Source of the DNA: Pseudomonas sp. Leaf58 | Lineage (GTDB): Bacteria > Pseudomonadota > Gammaproteobacteria > Pseudomonadales > Pseudomonadaceae | Assembly (NCBI RefSeq): GCF_003627215.1 | Contig: NZ_CP032677.1 | Coordinates: 3,415,501 to 3,479,500, forward strand | DNA: 64,000 bases | Direction: 5' to 3' | Shown here: positions 19,066 through 33,235 of the stretch, piece after piece | Position numbering within the stretch: the first letter of the stretch is position 1 | Layout of the letters: each line of letters starts with the position of its first letter | Notes under the pieces: generated by a model | Databases searched by the model: none | Seen by the model: only the letters and a program-made list of their open reading frames with translations | Told to the model about the DNA's origin: nothing | Made by a program: the position numbers and the translations under genes

Positions 19066-19773
19066 ATGACAGAGTTGGCGCGGTTGAAGTTCTATGCCAC
19101 TCAGCCCCACTCCTGCAGCTACCTGCCCGATGAGCAGGCGACCACGCTATTCCTCGACCCCAGCCAGCCGATGGACGTCAACGTGTACGCCGACTTGTCG
19201 GAAATGGGCTTCCGCCGCAGTGGCGACCACCTGTACCGCCCCCATTGCCAAAACTGCAACGCCTGCGTGCCAGCACGCATCCCTGCGGCGCGCTTCCTAC
19301 CCAACCGCCAGCAACGGCGCATCCTCAAACGCAACGCCGACCTCACGGTGACTGCGGCGCGCCCAGCGTTCAAGGAAGAGTACTTCGACCTGTACCGACA
19401 TTATATCGAAACCCGCCATGCCGACGGTGACATGTACCCGCCCAGCCGCGACCAGTTCTCCACCTTCCTGGTGCGCGACTTACCGTTCTGCTGGTTCTAC
19501 GAGTTTCGCCTTGCCGGTCGTTTGATGGCGGTAGCGGTGTGCGACCTGCTGCCCAATGGCCTGTCAGCGGTGTACACCTTCTACGAACCCGATGAAGAGC
19601 GCCGCAGCCTGGGCCGCTTCGCCATCCTCTGGCAGATCACCGAAGCCCTGCGTCAAAACCTGGAGGCGGTTTACCTGGGTTACTGGATCAAGAACTGCAA
19701 GAAAATGAACTATAAGACGCAGTATCGGCCTATCGAGTTGTTGATAAACCAGCGCTGGGTCACCCTCAACTGA
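19066..19773 (+). CDS. bpt: Bpt, aspartate/glutamate leucyltransferase (arginyltransferase family)
   Basis: This 235-residue protein belongs to the Ate1/Bpt family. Bacterial Bpt transfers Leu to N-terminal Asp or Glu; the eukaryotic relatives transfer Arg. The N-terminal domain contains [17 protein letters not shown] and the cysteine pair in [14 protein letters not shown]. The GNAT-like C-terminal domain has [20 protein letters not shown] and [20 protein letters not shown]. The ATG at 19066 is chosen over a TTG six bases earlier; an extended GA-rich site (gaggggg) lies just upstream. Gene order aat-bpt-infA is conserved in gammaproteobacteria with this pathway. Confidence 0.95.
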   Translation: MTELARLKFYATQPHSCSYLPDEQATTLFLDPSQPMDVNVYADLSEMGFRRSGDHLYRPHCQNCNACVPARIPAARFLPNRQQRRILKRNADLTVTAARPAFKEEYFDLYRHYIETRHADGDMYPPSRDQFSTFLVRDLPFCWFYEFRLAGRLMAVAVCDLLPNGLSAVYTFYEPDEERRSLGRFAILWQITEALRQNLEAVYLGYWIKNCKKMNYKTQYRPIELLINQRWVTLN

Positions 19774-19783
19774 AAGCATTGGC

Positions 19784-19808
19784 TTGACACACAGTTTTCG
19801 GGCATAAT
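19784..19808 (+). promoter_or_regulatory. possible infA promoter
   Basis: A perfect TTGACA (19784-19789) is followed by CATAAT (19803-19808), about 67 bases before the infA start. The 13-base spacing is short for sigma-70. An alternative -35 a few bases upstream (TTGGCT) would give 18, so exact boxes are uncertain. Confidence 0.35.
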
Positions 19809-19874
19809 CCACGCCACTTTTTTGCCCGGTGCGGTTATGCGTCGGGCCAACACTGGATCCGAGGGTTCTACTGC

Positions 19875-20093
19875 ATGTCGAAAGAAGACAGCTTCGAAAT
19901 GGAAGGTACTGTCGTCGACACCCTGCCCAACACCATGTTCCGCGTGGAGTTGGAAAACGGGCACGTCGTAACCGCGCACATCTCCGGAAAGATGCGCAAA
20001 AACTACATCCGTATTCTCACTGGCGACAAGGTTCGCGTCGAGCTGACGCCCTACGACCTGAGCAAGGGCCGCATCACTTACCGTGCGCGCTAA
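19875..20093 (+). CDS. infA: translation initiation factor IF-1
   Basis: This 72-residue OB-fold protein binds the ribosomal A site during initiation. It has the full family sequence, including [40 protein letters not shown] and the end [15 protein letters not shown]. Length is exactly standard. The gene has its own terminator and a plausible promoter in the bpt-infA gap. It sits between the N-degron transferases and clpA, as is usual in this group. Confidence 0.99.
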
Positions 20094-20104
20094 GCTCCAG
20101 CCAT

Positions 20105-20135
20105 AAAAAAGCCCGGCCATGTGCCGGGCTTTTTT
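20105..20135 (+). terminator. intrinsic terminator of infA
   Basis: A perfect 8-bp stem AGCCCGGC / GCCGGGCT is preceded by six A and followed by a run of T. It could also act on the minus strand for clpA. A further hairpin (GGGCCGCT..AGCGGCCC) sits near the clpA stop. Confidence 0.88.
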
Positions 20136-20232
20136 GTACCTGCAAGATTGCAAGGGGCTGCTTGGCAGCCCTTCAGGGGCAAGCCCGCGCCTACAGGTAC
20201 CGCTTAATGGGCCGCTAAGCGGCCCCAGCCGT

Positions 20233-22503
20233 TTACGCCACCTCAGCCGTGGTCTCGAAGTCGAACACCAGTTCGCCATCGCGCAGGTCGACGTGCACCA
20301 CGCCGCCATGCTCGGCCAGCTCGCCAAACAAGATCTCCTCAGCCAGTGGCCGCTTGATCTTGTCCTGGATCAGCCGCGCCATCGGCCGCGCACCCATCTG
20401 CACGTCATAGCCCGAAGCCGCCAGCCAGCCGCGCGCGTCGTCGCTGACTTCCAGCAGTACACGCTTGTCTTCCAGCTGCGCCTGAAGTTCGATAAGGAAC
20501 TTGTCGACGATGCTCTTGATCGTCTCGTGGCTCAGGCGGCCGAACTGGATGATAGTGTCCAGGCGGTTCCGGAACTCCGGCGTGAAGCTCTTGCGGATGA
20601 CTTCCATGGCATCGGACGCATGGTCCTGATGGGTGAAGCCGATCGAGGCCCGCGCAGCAGTTTCAGCACCGGCGTTGGTGGTCATGATCAGGATCACGTT
20701 ACGGAAGTCAGCCTTGCGCCCGTTGTTGTCGGTCAGGGTACCGTGGTCCATCACCTGCAGCAGCAAGTTGAAGACTTCTGGGTGGGCCTTCTCGATTTCG
20801 TCGAGCAGCAAAACGCAGTGCGGTTGCTTGGTGATGGCCTCGGTCAGCAAACCACCCTGGTCGAAGCCAACATAACCAGGCGGGGCACCGATCAGGCGCG
20901 ACACGGTGTGGCGCTCCATGTACTCGGACATATCGAAGCGCACCAACTCTACGCCCAGCGCCTTGGCCAGCTGCCGCGCCGCTTCGGTCTTGCCGACGCC
21001 GGTAGGGCCAGCGAACAGGAACGAACCAACGGGCTTGTCGGGCGACTTCAGGCCGGCACGGGACAGCTTGATGGCGGTGGCCAGCGAGTCGATCGCCTGA
21101 TCCTGACCAAATACCGTCAGCTTCAGGTCGCGCTCCAGATTACGCAGCAACTCCTTGTCGGAACTGGTGACATGCTTTGGCGGAATCCGCGCAATCTTGG
21201 CGACGATGTCCTCAACTTGGGGCACGTCGATGCGCTTGACACGGTTGGCCTCCGGCTGCAGGCGCTGGTAGGCACCGGCCTCGTCGATCACGTCGATGGC
21301 CTTGTCCGGCATGTGCCGGTCATTGATGTAGCGCGAGGCCAGCTCGGCAGCAGCGCGCAGGGCTTCGTCGCTGTACTCGATGTTGTGGTGGCTTTCAAAA
21401 CGCCCCTTCAGGCCGCGCAGGATGCCCACGGTGTCTTCGACCGACGGCTCACTGACATCGACCTTCTGGAAGCGCCGCGCCAGGGCACGGTCCTTCTCGA
21501 AGATGCCGCGAAACTCCTGGAAGGTGGTGGAGCCAATGCAACGGATCTCGCCCGACGACAGCAGTGGCTTGAGCAGGTTGGACGCATCCATCACCCCGCC
21601 CGAAGCCGCACCGGCACCGATGATGGTGTGAATTTCGTCGATGAACAAAATCGCTTGCGGGCGCTTGCGCAGCTCGCCCAGCAGCGCCTTGAAGCGCTTC
21701 TCGAAATCACCGCGGTACTTGGTACCGGCCAGCAAGGCACCCAGGTCGAGGGAATACACCACGCTCTGTGACAACAGGTCGGGCACCTGACCATCAACGA
21801 TGCGCTTGGCCAGGCCTTCGGCGATAGCGGTCTTGCCGACGCCAGCCTCACCCACCAACAGCGGGTTGTTCTTGCGCCGGCGGGCAAGGATTTGCGCCAC
21901 GCGCTCCACTTCCTGCTCGCGGCCTACCAACGGGTCGATACGGCCGGCACGGGCCAGCTCGTTCAGGTTGCTGGCATAGGCATCCAGCGGGTTGCTCGAA
22001 GAGGAGGTTTCGCCACCCTCTTCGTCCTGCATTTCCTGGTCGCTTTCAGACTGCGGACCATGGCCCGGCACCTTGGAGATGCCATGGGCGATGTAGTTGA
22101 CCACGTCGATGCGGGCCACGCTCTGCTGCTTGAGCAGAAACACAGCCTGGCTTTCCTGTTCGCTGAAGATCGCCACCAGCACGTTGGCGCCGGTGACTTC
22201 ACGCTTACCGGAGCTTTGCACATGGAACACAGCACGCTGCAATACGCGCTGGAAGCCCAGGGTCGGCTGAGTTTCGCGGTCTTCATCGTTGACCGGAATC
22301 AGGGGCGTGGTGGAATCGATGAACTCTTGCAGGTCGTGCTTGAGTTTGTCGAGATTGGCGCCACAGGCGCGCAGAACGGTCGCGGCAGCCTCATTGTCAA
22401 GGAGTGCTAGCAGCAGATGTTCGACGGTCATGAACTCATGACGTTTCGAACGAGCCTCCTTGAAGGCAAGATTGAGGGTGACTTCGAGCTCGCGGTTTAA
22501 CAT
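20233..22503 (-). CDS. clpA: ClpA, ATPase subunit of the ClpAP protease
   Basis: This 756-residue class I Clp/Hsp100 unfoldase feeds substrates to ClpP. The N-terminal double Clp_N repeat (residues 1-145) begins [20 protein letters not shown] and binds ClpS. The first AAA+ module has Walker [15 protein letters not shown] and Walker [15 protein letters not shown]. The second has [15 protein letters not shown] and [16 protein letters not shown], and the C-terminal small domain follows. No long coiled-coil M domain is present, which separates it from ClpB. clpS lies 30 bases upstream on the same strand. Confidence 0.98.
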   Translation of the reverse strand: MLNRELEVTLNLAFKEARSKRHEFMTVEHLLLALLDNEAAATVLRACGANLDKLKHDLQEFIDSTTPLIPVNDEDRETQPTLGFQRVLQRAVFHVQSSGKREVTGANVLVAIFSEQESQAVFLLKQQSVARIDVVNYIAHGISKVPGHGPQSESDQEMQDEEGGETSSSSNPLDAYASNLNELARAGRIDPLVGREQEVERVAQILARRRKNNPLLVGEAGVGKTAIAEGLAKRIVDGQVPDLLSQSVVYSLDLGALLAGTKYRGDFEKRFKALLGELRKRPQAILFIDEIHTIIGAGAASGGVMDASNLLKPLLSSGEIRCIGSTTFQEFRGIFEKDRALARRFQKVDVSEPSVEDTVGILRGLKGRFESHHNIEYSDEALRAAAELASRYINDRHMPDKAIDVIDEAGAYQRLQPEANRVKRIDVPQVEDIVAKIARIPPKHVTSSDKELLRNLERDLKLTVFGQDQAIDSLATAIKLSRAGLKSPDKPVGSFLFAGPTGVGKTEAARQLAKALGVELVRFDMSEYMERHTVSRLIGAPPGYVGFDQGGLLTEAITKQPHCVLLLDEIEKAHPEVFNLLLQVMDHGTLTDNNGRKADFRNVILIMTTNAGAETAARASIGFTHQDHASDAMEVIRKSFTPEFRNRLDTIIQFGRLSHETIKSIVDKFLIELQAQLEDKRVLLEVSDDARGWLAASGYDVQMGARPMARLIQDKIKRPLAEEILFGELAEHGGVVHVDLRDGELVFDFETTAEVA

Positions 22504-22533
22504 AGCTTCACCTCATACCCAAGTGGTCGGCGA

Positions 22534-22896
22534 TTAACCGTCCTTCTCGATTTCACAGAGTAGCGGATGCTGGCTTTCCCTGGCGTATTGGTTGACCTGC
22601 ATGGCCTTTGTTTCGGCGATGTCACGGGTAAACAATCCGCACACTGCCCGCCCTTCGGTATGGACGGTCAGCATGATCTTGGTCGCCAGCTCGCGGTTCA
22701 GACTGAAGAACGTCTCGAGCACTTCGACGACGAAATCCATTGGCGTGTAGTCATCGTTGAACAAAACCACCTTGTACATCGGTGGCGCCTGCAGGATCGG
22801 CTTGGCTTCCTGAACTGCAAGACCTGAGCCGTCGTCCTCATTCGATTGCGGGCGATCCTGATTGAATGTTAGTCGAATCTCACTAGGTACATGCAT
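22534..22896 (-). CDS. clpS: ClpS, N-degron adaptor
   Basis: This 120-residue adaptor binds proteins with N-terminal Leu, Phe, Tyr or Trp and delivers them to ClpA. The core motif [18 protein letters not shown] contains the Asn-Asp-Asp residues that hold the substrate alpha-amino group. The hydrophobic pocket methionine/valine region and [20 protein letters not shown] follow. A flexible 40-residue N-terminal arm precedes the core. It is transcribed with clpA from the gap shared with divergent cspD. Confidence 0.97.
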   Translation of the reverse strand: MHVPSEIRLTFNQDRPQSNEDDGSGLAVQEAKPILQAPPMYKVVLFNDDYTPMDFVVEVLETFFSLNRELATKIMLTVHTEGRAVCGLFTRDIAETKAMQVNQYARESQHPLLCEIEKDG

Positions 22897-23126
22897 GGAA
22901 AGAATTTCATCATGAGCGTCAGGTTAAGGTTGTGGGTTGACTGCACAGGCCGCAGCCGGCGCAGGCGCCGCGTGACCTTGACTATCGGCAAAACGGTGTT
23001 ACAACCAATAAGAACCCACCGTGGTCGATAAAGATCCGCGCAGTCAACCAGATTTTTCGCAAGGTTCGTATGCGGATGAAGTGGATGATACTCCAGTGAT
23101 GGAGTCCTTTGCAGAGGGACATAGGG

Positions 23127-23387
23127 ATGGCAAGCGGTAAAGTCAAGTGGTTCAACAATGCCAAGGGCTATGGATTCATCAATGAAGAGGGCAAGGACGA
23201 AGACTTGTTCGCTCATTACTCAGCCATCCAGATGGACGGATACAAGACCCTCAAGGCCGGCCAGGCCGTGAGCTTCGACATCGTCCAGGGCCCCAAAGGC
23301 CTGCATGCGATCAACATCGCCAGCGCCTCCACTGCCGCACCTGCGCCAGCTAGCGCACGACCAGCCAGCAGCACTGCCGACGCCTGA
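23127..23387 (+). CDS. cspD: CspD-type cold-shock-domain protein
   Basis: This 86-residue protein is made of a single cold-shock domain plus a short Ala/Pro/Ser-rich tail. RNP1 (KGYGFINEE, about residues 14-22) and RNP2 (DLFAHYSAI) are intact, and [14 protein letters not shown] is the family start. The ATG at 23127 gives MASGKVKWF; the in-frame start at 23109 adds six unsupported residues. The position opposite clpS matches E. coli cspD, whose product inhibits replication in stationary phase. It may equally act as an RNA chaperone. Confidence 0.93.
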   Translation: MASGKVKWFNNAKGYGFINEEGKDEDLFAHYSAIQMDGYKTLKAGQAVSFDIVQGPKGLHAINIASASTAAPAPASARPASSTADA

Positions 23388-23416
23388 AATTGCCGCGCTG
23401 CCTGCTGGTAAACGAA

Positions 23417-23455
23417 AAGACCGGCCGCCTCCTTAACCAGAGGCGGCCGGTTTTC
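23417..23455. terminator. bidirectional terminator between cspD and icd
   Basis: A perfect 12-bp stem ACCGGCCGCCTC / GAGGCGGCCGGT with an 8-base loop is flanked by T on the right and A on the left. It can therefore stop convergent cspD and icd transcripts. Confidence 0.88.
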
Positions 23456-23461
23456 GTTGCC

Positions 23462-27372
<3,911 letters not shown>

Positions 27373-27393
27373 GGTCCGCTTGAAGTAACAGCC

Positions 27394-27427
27394 CAAACCC
27401 CGGCCACGCACCGGGGTTTGTGCTTTC
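27394..27427 (+). terminator. intrinsic terminator of idh
   Basis: A perfect 10-bp stem CAAACCCCGG / CCGGGGTTTG with a 7-base loop is followed by a modest T-rich stretch (tgcttt). Confidence 0.75.
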
Positions 27428-27451
27428 TGGGAAATGGGGCTGCACTGCAGC

Positions 27452-27537
27452 CCATCGCAGGCAAGCCAGCTCCCTCGCATACGGCACAAGATTCAGGATC
27501 TGCACAGTACCTGTGGGAGCTGGCTTGCCGGCGATGG
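27452..27537. repeat. inverted pair of REP elements
   Basis: The left arm (27452-27474) reads ccatcgcaggcaagccagct plus ccc. The right arm (27515-27537) is its reverse complement with one or two changes. This is the Pseudomonas REP core in head-to-head orientation, between idh and nudJ. Comparable arms occur at 44389 and 49214. Confidence 0.75.
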
Positions 27538-27576
27538 ACCGCAAAGCGCTCCCGGCAATCTGAAAGGACACCGCAA

Positions 27577-28017
27577 ATGACCTGGCAACCGCACATCACC
27601 GTCGCCACCATCGTCGAACACGAAGGCAAGTTCCTCTTCGTCGAAGAATTCAAAGCCAACCAACACGTCTTCAACCAACCCGCCGGCCACCTCGAACCGA
27701 ACGAAACCCTGCCCCAGGCCGCCCTGCGCGAAACCCTCGAAGAAACCGCCTGGGAAGTCGAGCTCACCGGCGTCGTCGGCATCTACCTCTACACCGCCCC
27801 CAGCAACGGCGTGACCTACCAGCGCATCTGCTTTGCCGCCCGCCCCGTGCGCCACCACGCCGACCTGGCACTGGACAGCGACATCGTCCGCGCCGTATGG
27901 CTGACCCGCGACGAATTGCTGGCCGACCCGGCCCGCTGGCGCAGCGAGCTGGTGCCACGCTGCCTTGACGATTACCTCAAAGGCCCCTTGCACAGCCTTG
28001 ACCTGCTGCGTGACTGA
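27577..28017 (+). CDS. nudJ: NudJ-type Nudix phosphatase
   Basis: This 146-residue Nudix hydrolase carries the box GHLEPNETLPQAALRETLEE, in which the REXXEE metal-binding core is intact and the usual terminal Gly is Ala. The start MTWQPHITVATIVEHEGKFL matches the NudJ/YmfB family, which hydrolyses nucleoside tri- and diphosphates and thiamine pyrophosphate precursors. The order nudJ-mnmA-hflD-purB that follows is conserved from E. coli, which supports the orthology. The ATG at 27577 follows a gaaagga site. Confidence 0.9.
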   Translation: MTWQPHITVATIVEHEGKFLFVEEFKANQHVFNQPAGHLEPNETLPQAALRETLEETAWEVELTGVVGIYLYTAPSNGVTYQRICFAARPVRHHADLALDSDIVRAVWLTRDELLADPARWRSELVPRCLDDYLKGPLHSLDLLRD

Positions 28018-28076
28018 CGCGGCGCCGCGGGTTTGATAGAATCGGCGTTTTTCCCCCTTGATACACACCGGTACCC

Positions 28077-29201
28077 ATGACCAGCCCAGCATTCAAAGAC
28101 CCCGCCAAGACCCGCGTCATCGTCGGCATGTCCGGCGGCGTGGACTCTTCCGTCTCCGCCCTTCTGCTCATCGAGCAGGGCTACCAGGTGGAAGGGCTGT
28201 TCATGAAGAACTGGGAAGAGGATGACGGCACCGAATACTGCACCGCCCGTGAAGACCTGGCCGACGCCCAGGCCGTGTGCGACCGCATCGGCATCAAGCT
28301 GCACACCGCCAACTTCGCCGCCGAATACTGGGACAACGTGTTCGAGCACTTCCTCGAAGAATACAAGGCCGGCCGCACGCCCAACCCAGACATCCTCTGC
28401 AACCGCGAAATCAAGTTCAAGGCGTTCCTCGATTACGCCCTGTCGCTGGGTGCCGACTTGATCGCCACCGGCCACTACGTGCGCCGCCGCGACACCGGCG
28501 ACCTCACCGAACTGCTCAAAGGCCTGGACCCGAACAAGGACCAGAGCTACTTCCTGCACGCTGTCGGCGGCAAGGAAATCGCCCGCACCCTGTTCCCGGT
28601 CGGCGAATTGGAAAAGCCCGAAGTGCGCGCCATCGCCGAAAAGCACGGCTTGGCCACCGCCAAGAAGAAGGATTCCACCGGTATCTGCTTCATCGGCGAA
28701 CGCCGCTTCAGCGACTTCCTCAAGCAGTATTTGCCGGCCCAGCCCGGCAACATCGAAACCACCGACGGTGAAGTCATCGGCCGCCACCACGGCCTGATGT
28801 ACCACACCATCGGCCAACGCCAGGGCTTGGGCATCGGCGGCCTGAAGGACGCCGGCGACGAGCCGTGGTACGTGCTGCACAAGGACCTGACCCGCAACGT
28901 GCTGGTGGTCGGCCAGGGCAATGAACACCCGTGGTTGTTCTCCCGCGCCCTGCTCGCTTCGGACATCTTCTGGGTCAACCCCGTCGACCTCAGCAGCCCG
29001 CGCCAGCTCACCGCCAAGGTGCGCTACCGCCAGAGCGACCAGCAGTGCACCCTGGAGCGCACCGCCAGCGGCTACCGCGCCGTGTTCGACGAGCCGCAGC
29101 GTGCCGTCACCCCGGGCCAGTCGGTGGTGTTCTACGACGGCGAAGTGTGCCTGGGTGGTGGCGTGATCGAAGCCGCCGAGCCGTGGAGCCCGCGCGCATG
29201 A
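28077..29201 (+). CDS. mnmA: MnmA, tRNA-uridine 2-sulfurtransferase
   Basis: This 374-residue enzyme adds sulfur to C2 of U34 in tRNA-Lys, -Glu and -Gln, using ATP and sulfur from TusE. The PP-loop is [15 protein letters not shown] (about residues 17-31). The two catalytic cysteines lie in [15 protein letters not shown] and [16 protein letters not shown]. Its sulfur donor chain (tusDCBE) is encoded 20 kb upstream. The stop overlaps hflD by four bases. Confidence 0.98.
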   Translation: MTSPAFKDPAKTRVIVGMSGGVDSSVSALLLIEQGYQVEGLFMKNWEEDDGTEYCTAREDLADAQAVCDRIGIKLHTANFAAEYWDNVFEHFLEEYKAGRTPNPDILCNREIKFKAFLDYALSLGADLIATGHYVRRRDTGDLTELLKGLDPNKDQSYFLHAVGGKEIARTLFPVGELEKPEVRAIAEKHGLATAKKKDSTGICFIGERRFSDFLKQYLPAQPGNIETTDGEVIGRHHGLMYHTIGQRQGLGIGGLKDAGDEPWYVLHKDLTRNVLVVGQGNEHPWLFSRALLASDIFWVNPVDLSSPRQLTAKVRYRQSDQQCTLERTASGYRAVFDEPQRAVTPGQSVVFYDGEVCLGGGVIEAAEPWSPRA

Positions 29202-29824
29202 GCAACCTGCAGGAGCAGCTGATTGCGTTGGGCGGTGTGTTCCAGGCCGCTGTACTGGTGGACCGTATCGCCCGCACCGGCCAGGCCAGCGAGGCCAACA
29301 TCGGTTGCATGCTGGGCAGCCTGCTGGTTCGTGACCCCAAGGACACCCTGGAGGTGTTCGGCGGCGACGACCTGAACCTGCGCGACGGCTACCGGGCGCT
29401 GGTCGGCGCCTTGGAGCGCGACCCCAGCAGCCTGCAGCGTGAGCCGCTGCGCTATGCCCTGTCGATGCTGGGCCTGGAGCGCCAGCTGAACAAACGTGGC
29501 GACCTGCTCGACACCATCGGCAACCGCCTGCCGCAAATTCAGTCCCAGGCCGAGCATTTCGGCCTGGTCCATGAAAACGTCATCGCTTCCAGTGGCGCCT
29601 TGTACCAAGACACCCTCAGCACCTTGCGCCAGCGCATCCAGGTGCATGGCGACATGCGCTTCCTGCAGCAGGCCAGCAACGCCTCGAAAATTCGTGCACT
29701 GCTGCTAGCCGGTATCCGCGCCGCGCGCCTGTGGCGCCAGCTGGGCGGGCACCGCTGGCAGTTGGTGTTCAGCCGGCGCAAGTTGCTCAACGAACTGTAC
29801 GACATGATGCGTTCGCCTTCCTGA
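29198..29824 (+). CDS. hflD: HflD, lysogenisation regulator homologue
   Basis: This 208-residue all-helical, membrane-associated protein has the family N-terminus [20 protein letters not shown]. In E. coli HflD binds lambda CII and influences lysogeny; its normal cell role is not established. The ATG at 29198 overlaps the mnmA stop (ATGA), so the two are translationally coupled. It ends before an inverted REP pair. Confidence 0.92.
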   Translation: MSNLQEQLIALGGVFQAAVLVDRIARTGQASEANIGCMLGSLLVRDPKDTLEVFGGDDLNLRDGYRALVGALERDPSSLQREPLRYALSMLGLERQLNKRGDLLDTIGNRLPQIQSQAEHFGLVHENVIASSGALYQDTLSTLRQRIQVHGDMRFLQQASNASKIRALLLAGIRAARLWRQLGGHRWQLVFSRRKLLNELYDMMRSPS

Positions 29825-29836
29825 AGACGACGCCGA

Positions 29837-31395
<1,559 letters not shown>

Positions 31396-31411
31396 GCTGA
31401 GCGTCGCGTTC

Positions 31412-31438
31412 AACGCCCGGCCTGGCCGGGCGTTTTTA
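31412..31438 (+). terminator. intrinsic terminator of purB
   Basis: A perfect stem AACGCCCGGC / GCCGGGCGTT with a 3-base loop is followed by TTTTT-A-TT. Confidence 0.88.
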
Positions 31439-31476
31439 TTCCCGGACGAAAATTACATTTTTTCAATAGGTTGAAC

Positions 31477-32643
31477 ATGAATCCTGATACTCCACTGCAG
31501 CTGCTCGGCGGCATCTCGGCCCGCGAATTCATGCGCGACTACTGGCAGAAAAAGCCGCTGCTGGTGCGCCAGGCCTTCCCGGACTTCATCAGCCCGATCG
31601 ACCCTGACGAGCTGGCCGGCCTGGCCCTGGAAGAGGAAGTCGAGTCGCGTATCGTGCTTGAGCACGGCGCTCACCCGTGGGAGATGCGTCGCGGCCCGTT
31701 CACCGAAGACACCTTCGCCGAGCTGCCGGAAAAGGATTGGACCCTGCTGGTGCAAGCCGTGGACCAGTTCGTCCCGGAAGTGGCCGAACTGCTGGAAAAC
31801 TTCCGTTTCCTGCCCAGCTGGCGTATCGATGACGTGATGATCAGCTTCGCCGCCCCGGGTGGCAGCGTCGGCCCGCATTTCGACAACTACGACGTGTTCC
31901 TGCTGCAAGGTCACGGCCAGCGCAACTGGAAAGTCGGCCAGATGTGCAGCAGCGACAGCCCACTGCTGGAACACGCTGACCTGCGCATCCTCGCCGAATT
32001 CGAGCAGAGCGAAGAATGGACCCTGGAACCAGGCGACATGCTTTACCTGCCTCCGCGCCTGGCCCACTACGGCGTCGCCGTGGACGACTGCCTGACCTAC
32101 TCGGTCGGCTTCCGCGCACCCAGCGCCGCCGAAGTGCTGACCCACTTCACCGACTTCCTTGGCCAGTTCCTGCCCGATGAAGAGCGCTACAGTGACGCCG
32201 ATGCCCAGCCGGTCAGCGACCCGCACCAGATCCAGCACGACGCCCTCGATCGCCTCAAGGCCCTGCTCGACAAGCACATGGGTGACAAAGACCTGCTGTT
32301 GACCTGGTTCGGCCAGTTCATGACCGAGCCGCGTTACCCTGAGCAGATCGTTGGCGAAGAGCTGACCGAAGAAGAGCTGATCGACGCCCTTGAACAAGGC
32401 GCCATCCTGATCCGCAACCCAAGCGCGCGCATGGCGTGGTCGGAGTTCGAGGACGACCTGCTGCTGTTCGCCAGCGGCCGCAGCTGCCCGCTGCCGGGCA
32501 AACTGCGCGAGCTGCTGAAGTTGATCTGCGCCGCTGACGCCCTGCACATCGACAACCTCGGCGAGTGGCTACAGGACGAAGATGGCCTTATGCTGGTACA
32601 GCAGTTGGTCAAACAAGGAAGCCTGGGATTCGCCAATGAATAA
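31477..32643 (+). CDS. roxA: RoxA/YcfD, ribosomal protein L16 arginine hydroxylase
   Basis: This 388-residue JmjC-type 2-oxoglutarate/Fe(II) oxygenase has an iron-binding HxD in GPHFDNYDVFLLQGHG and the distal histidine in YLPPRLAHYGVA. The C-terminal winged-helix dimerisation domain is present. E. coli RoxA hydroxylates Arg81 of ribosomal protein L16. The ATG at 31477 is used; a TTG six bases earlier is in frame. The stop overlaps the GNAT gene by eight bases. Confidence 0.93.
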   Translation: MNPDTPLQLLGGISAREFMRDYWQKKPLLVRQAFPDFISPIDPDELAGLALEEEVESRIVLEHGAHPWEMRRGPFTEDTFAELPEKDWTLLVQAVDQFVPEVAELLENFRFLPSWRIDDVMISFAAPGGSVGPHFDNYDVFLLQGHGQRNWKVGQMCSSDSPLLEHADLRILAEFEQSEEWTLEPGDMLYLPPRLAHYGVAVDDCLTYSVGFRAPSAAEVLTHFTDFLGQFLPDEERYSDADAQPVSDPHQIQHDALDRLKALLDKHMGDKDLLLTWFGQFMTEPRYPEQIVGEELTEEELIDALEQGAILIRNPSARMAWSEFEDDLLLFASGRSCPLPGKLRELLKLICAADALHIDNLGEWLQDEDGLMLVQQLVKQGSLGFANE

Positions 32644-33064
32644 AATTCGTGTGCGCCTCGCTGATTGGCAAAAGGACAACGCCGACATTCGCCGTATCCG
32701 CGAAGCAGTGTTCATTGCCGAACAGCATGTGCCGCCGGAGCTTGAGTGGGACTCGGACGACCCGACCGCCGCGCACTTCCTGGCCCTGGAAGGCGACTAC
32801 CCGATCGGTACCGCACGCCTGCTGCCCGACGGCACCATTGGCCGGGTTTCGGTGCTGAAAGATTGGCGTGGGCTGAAGGTGGGCGATGCACTGATGAACG
32901 CGGTCATCGTCGAAGCGCAAGACCGCGACCTGAAGCAGCAGATGCTCAGCGCCCAGGTGCACGCCACGCCGTTCTACGAGCGGCTGGGCTTTCGCGTAGT
33001 CAGCGAGGAGTTCCTCGAAGCCGGCATCCCGCACGTGGACATGGTGCGCGACTCGCGCGCCTGA
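32636..33064 (+). CDS. GNAT family N-acetyltransferase (ElaA/YjgM-like)
   Basis: This 142-residue single-domain acetyltransferase has IRRIREAVFIAEQHVPPELE as the first helix-loop and IGRVSVLKDWRGLKVGDALM as the acetyl-CoA pyrophosphate loop (usual R/Q-x-x-G-x-G/A, here RGLKVG). The end is FYERLGFRVVSEEFLEAGIPHVDM. The substrate is unknown; the C-terminal pattern with G-I-P-H is common in ElaA-type proteins. It is translationally coupled to roxA by an 8-bp overlap, so it is a candidate partner in ribosome-related modification. Confidence 0.88.
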   Translation: MNKIRVRLADWQKDNADIRRIREAVFIAEQHVPPELEWDSDDPTAAHFLALEGDYPIGTARLLPDGTIGRVSVLKDWRGLKVGDALMNAVIVEAQDRDLKQQMLSAQVHATPFYERLGFRVVSEEFLEAGIPHVDMVRDSRA

Positions 33065-33074
33065 CCCGCTAACC

Positions 33075-33122
33075 TGCACCGGCCTCTGTGGGAGCGGGTT
33101 TACCCGCGAAGAGGCCGGTACA
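33075..33122. repeat. single REP-type palindrome
   Basis: The outer arms ACCGGCCTCT / AGAGGCCGGT and the inner GCGGGT..ACCCGC form a nested hairpin just after the GNAT gene. Confidence 0.7.
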
Positions 33123-33235
33123 GTCAAATACACCTCCACTGACAAAAACCTGTACATCCATCCAGATAAAACTTGCCTCTGCGCCCCCGCTTGCGCATCC
33201 TAGTGCCCATCACCCCCGATGAAGCGTCCCCGGCC

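Noticed and set aside
20119..21771. 550-codon plus-strand frame opposite clpA.
   Set aside because: Shadow frame; both AAA+ modules of ClpA read correctly on the other strand.
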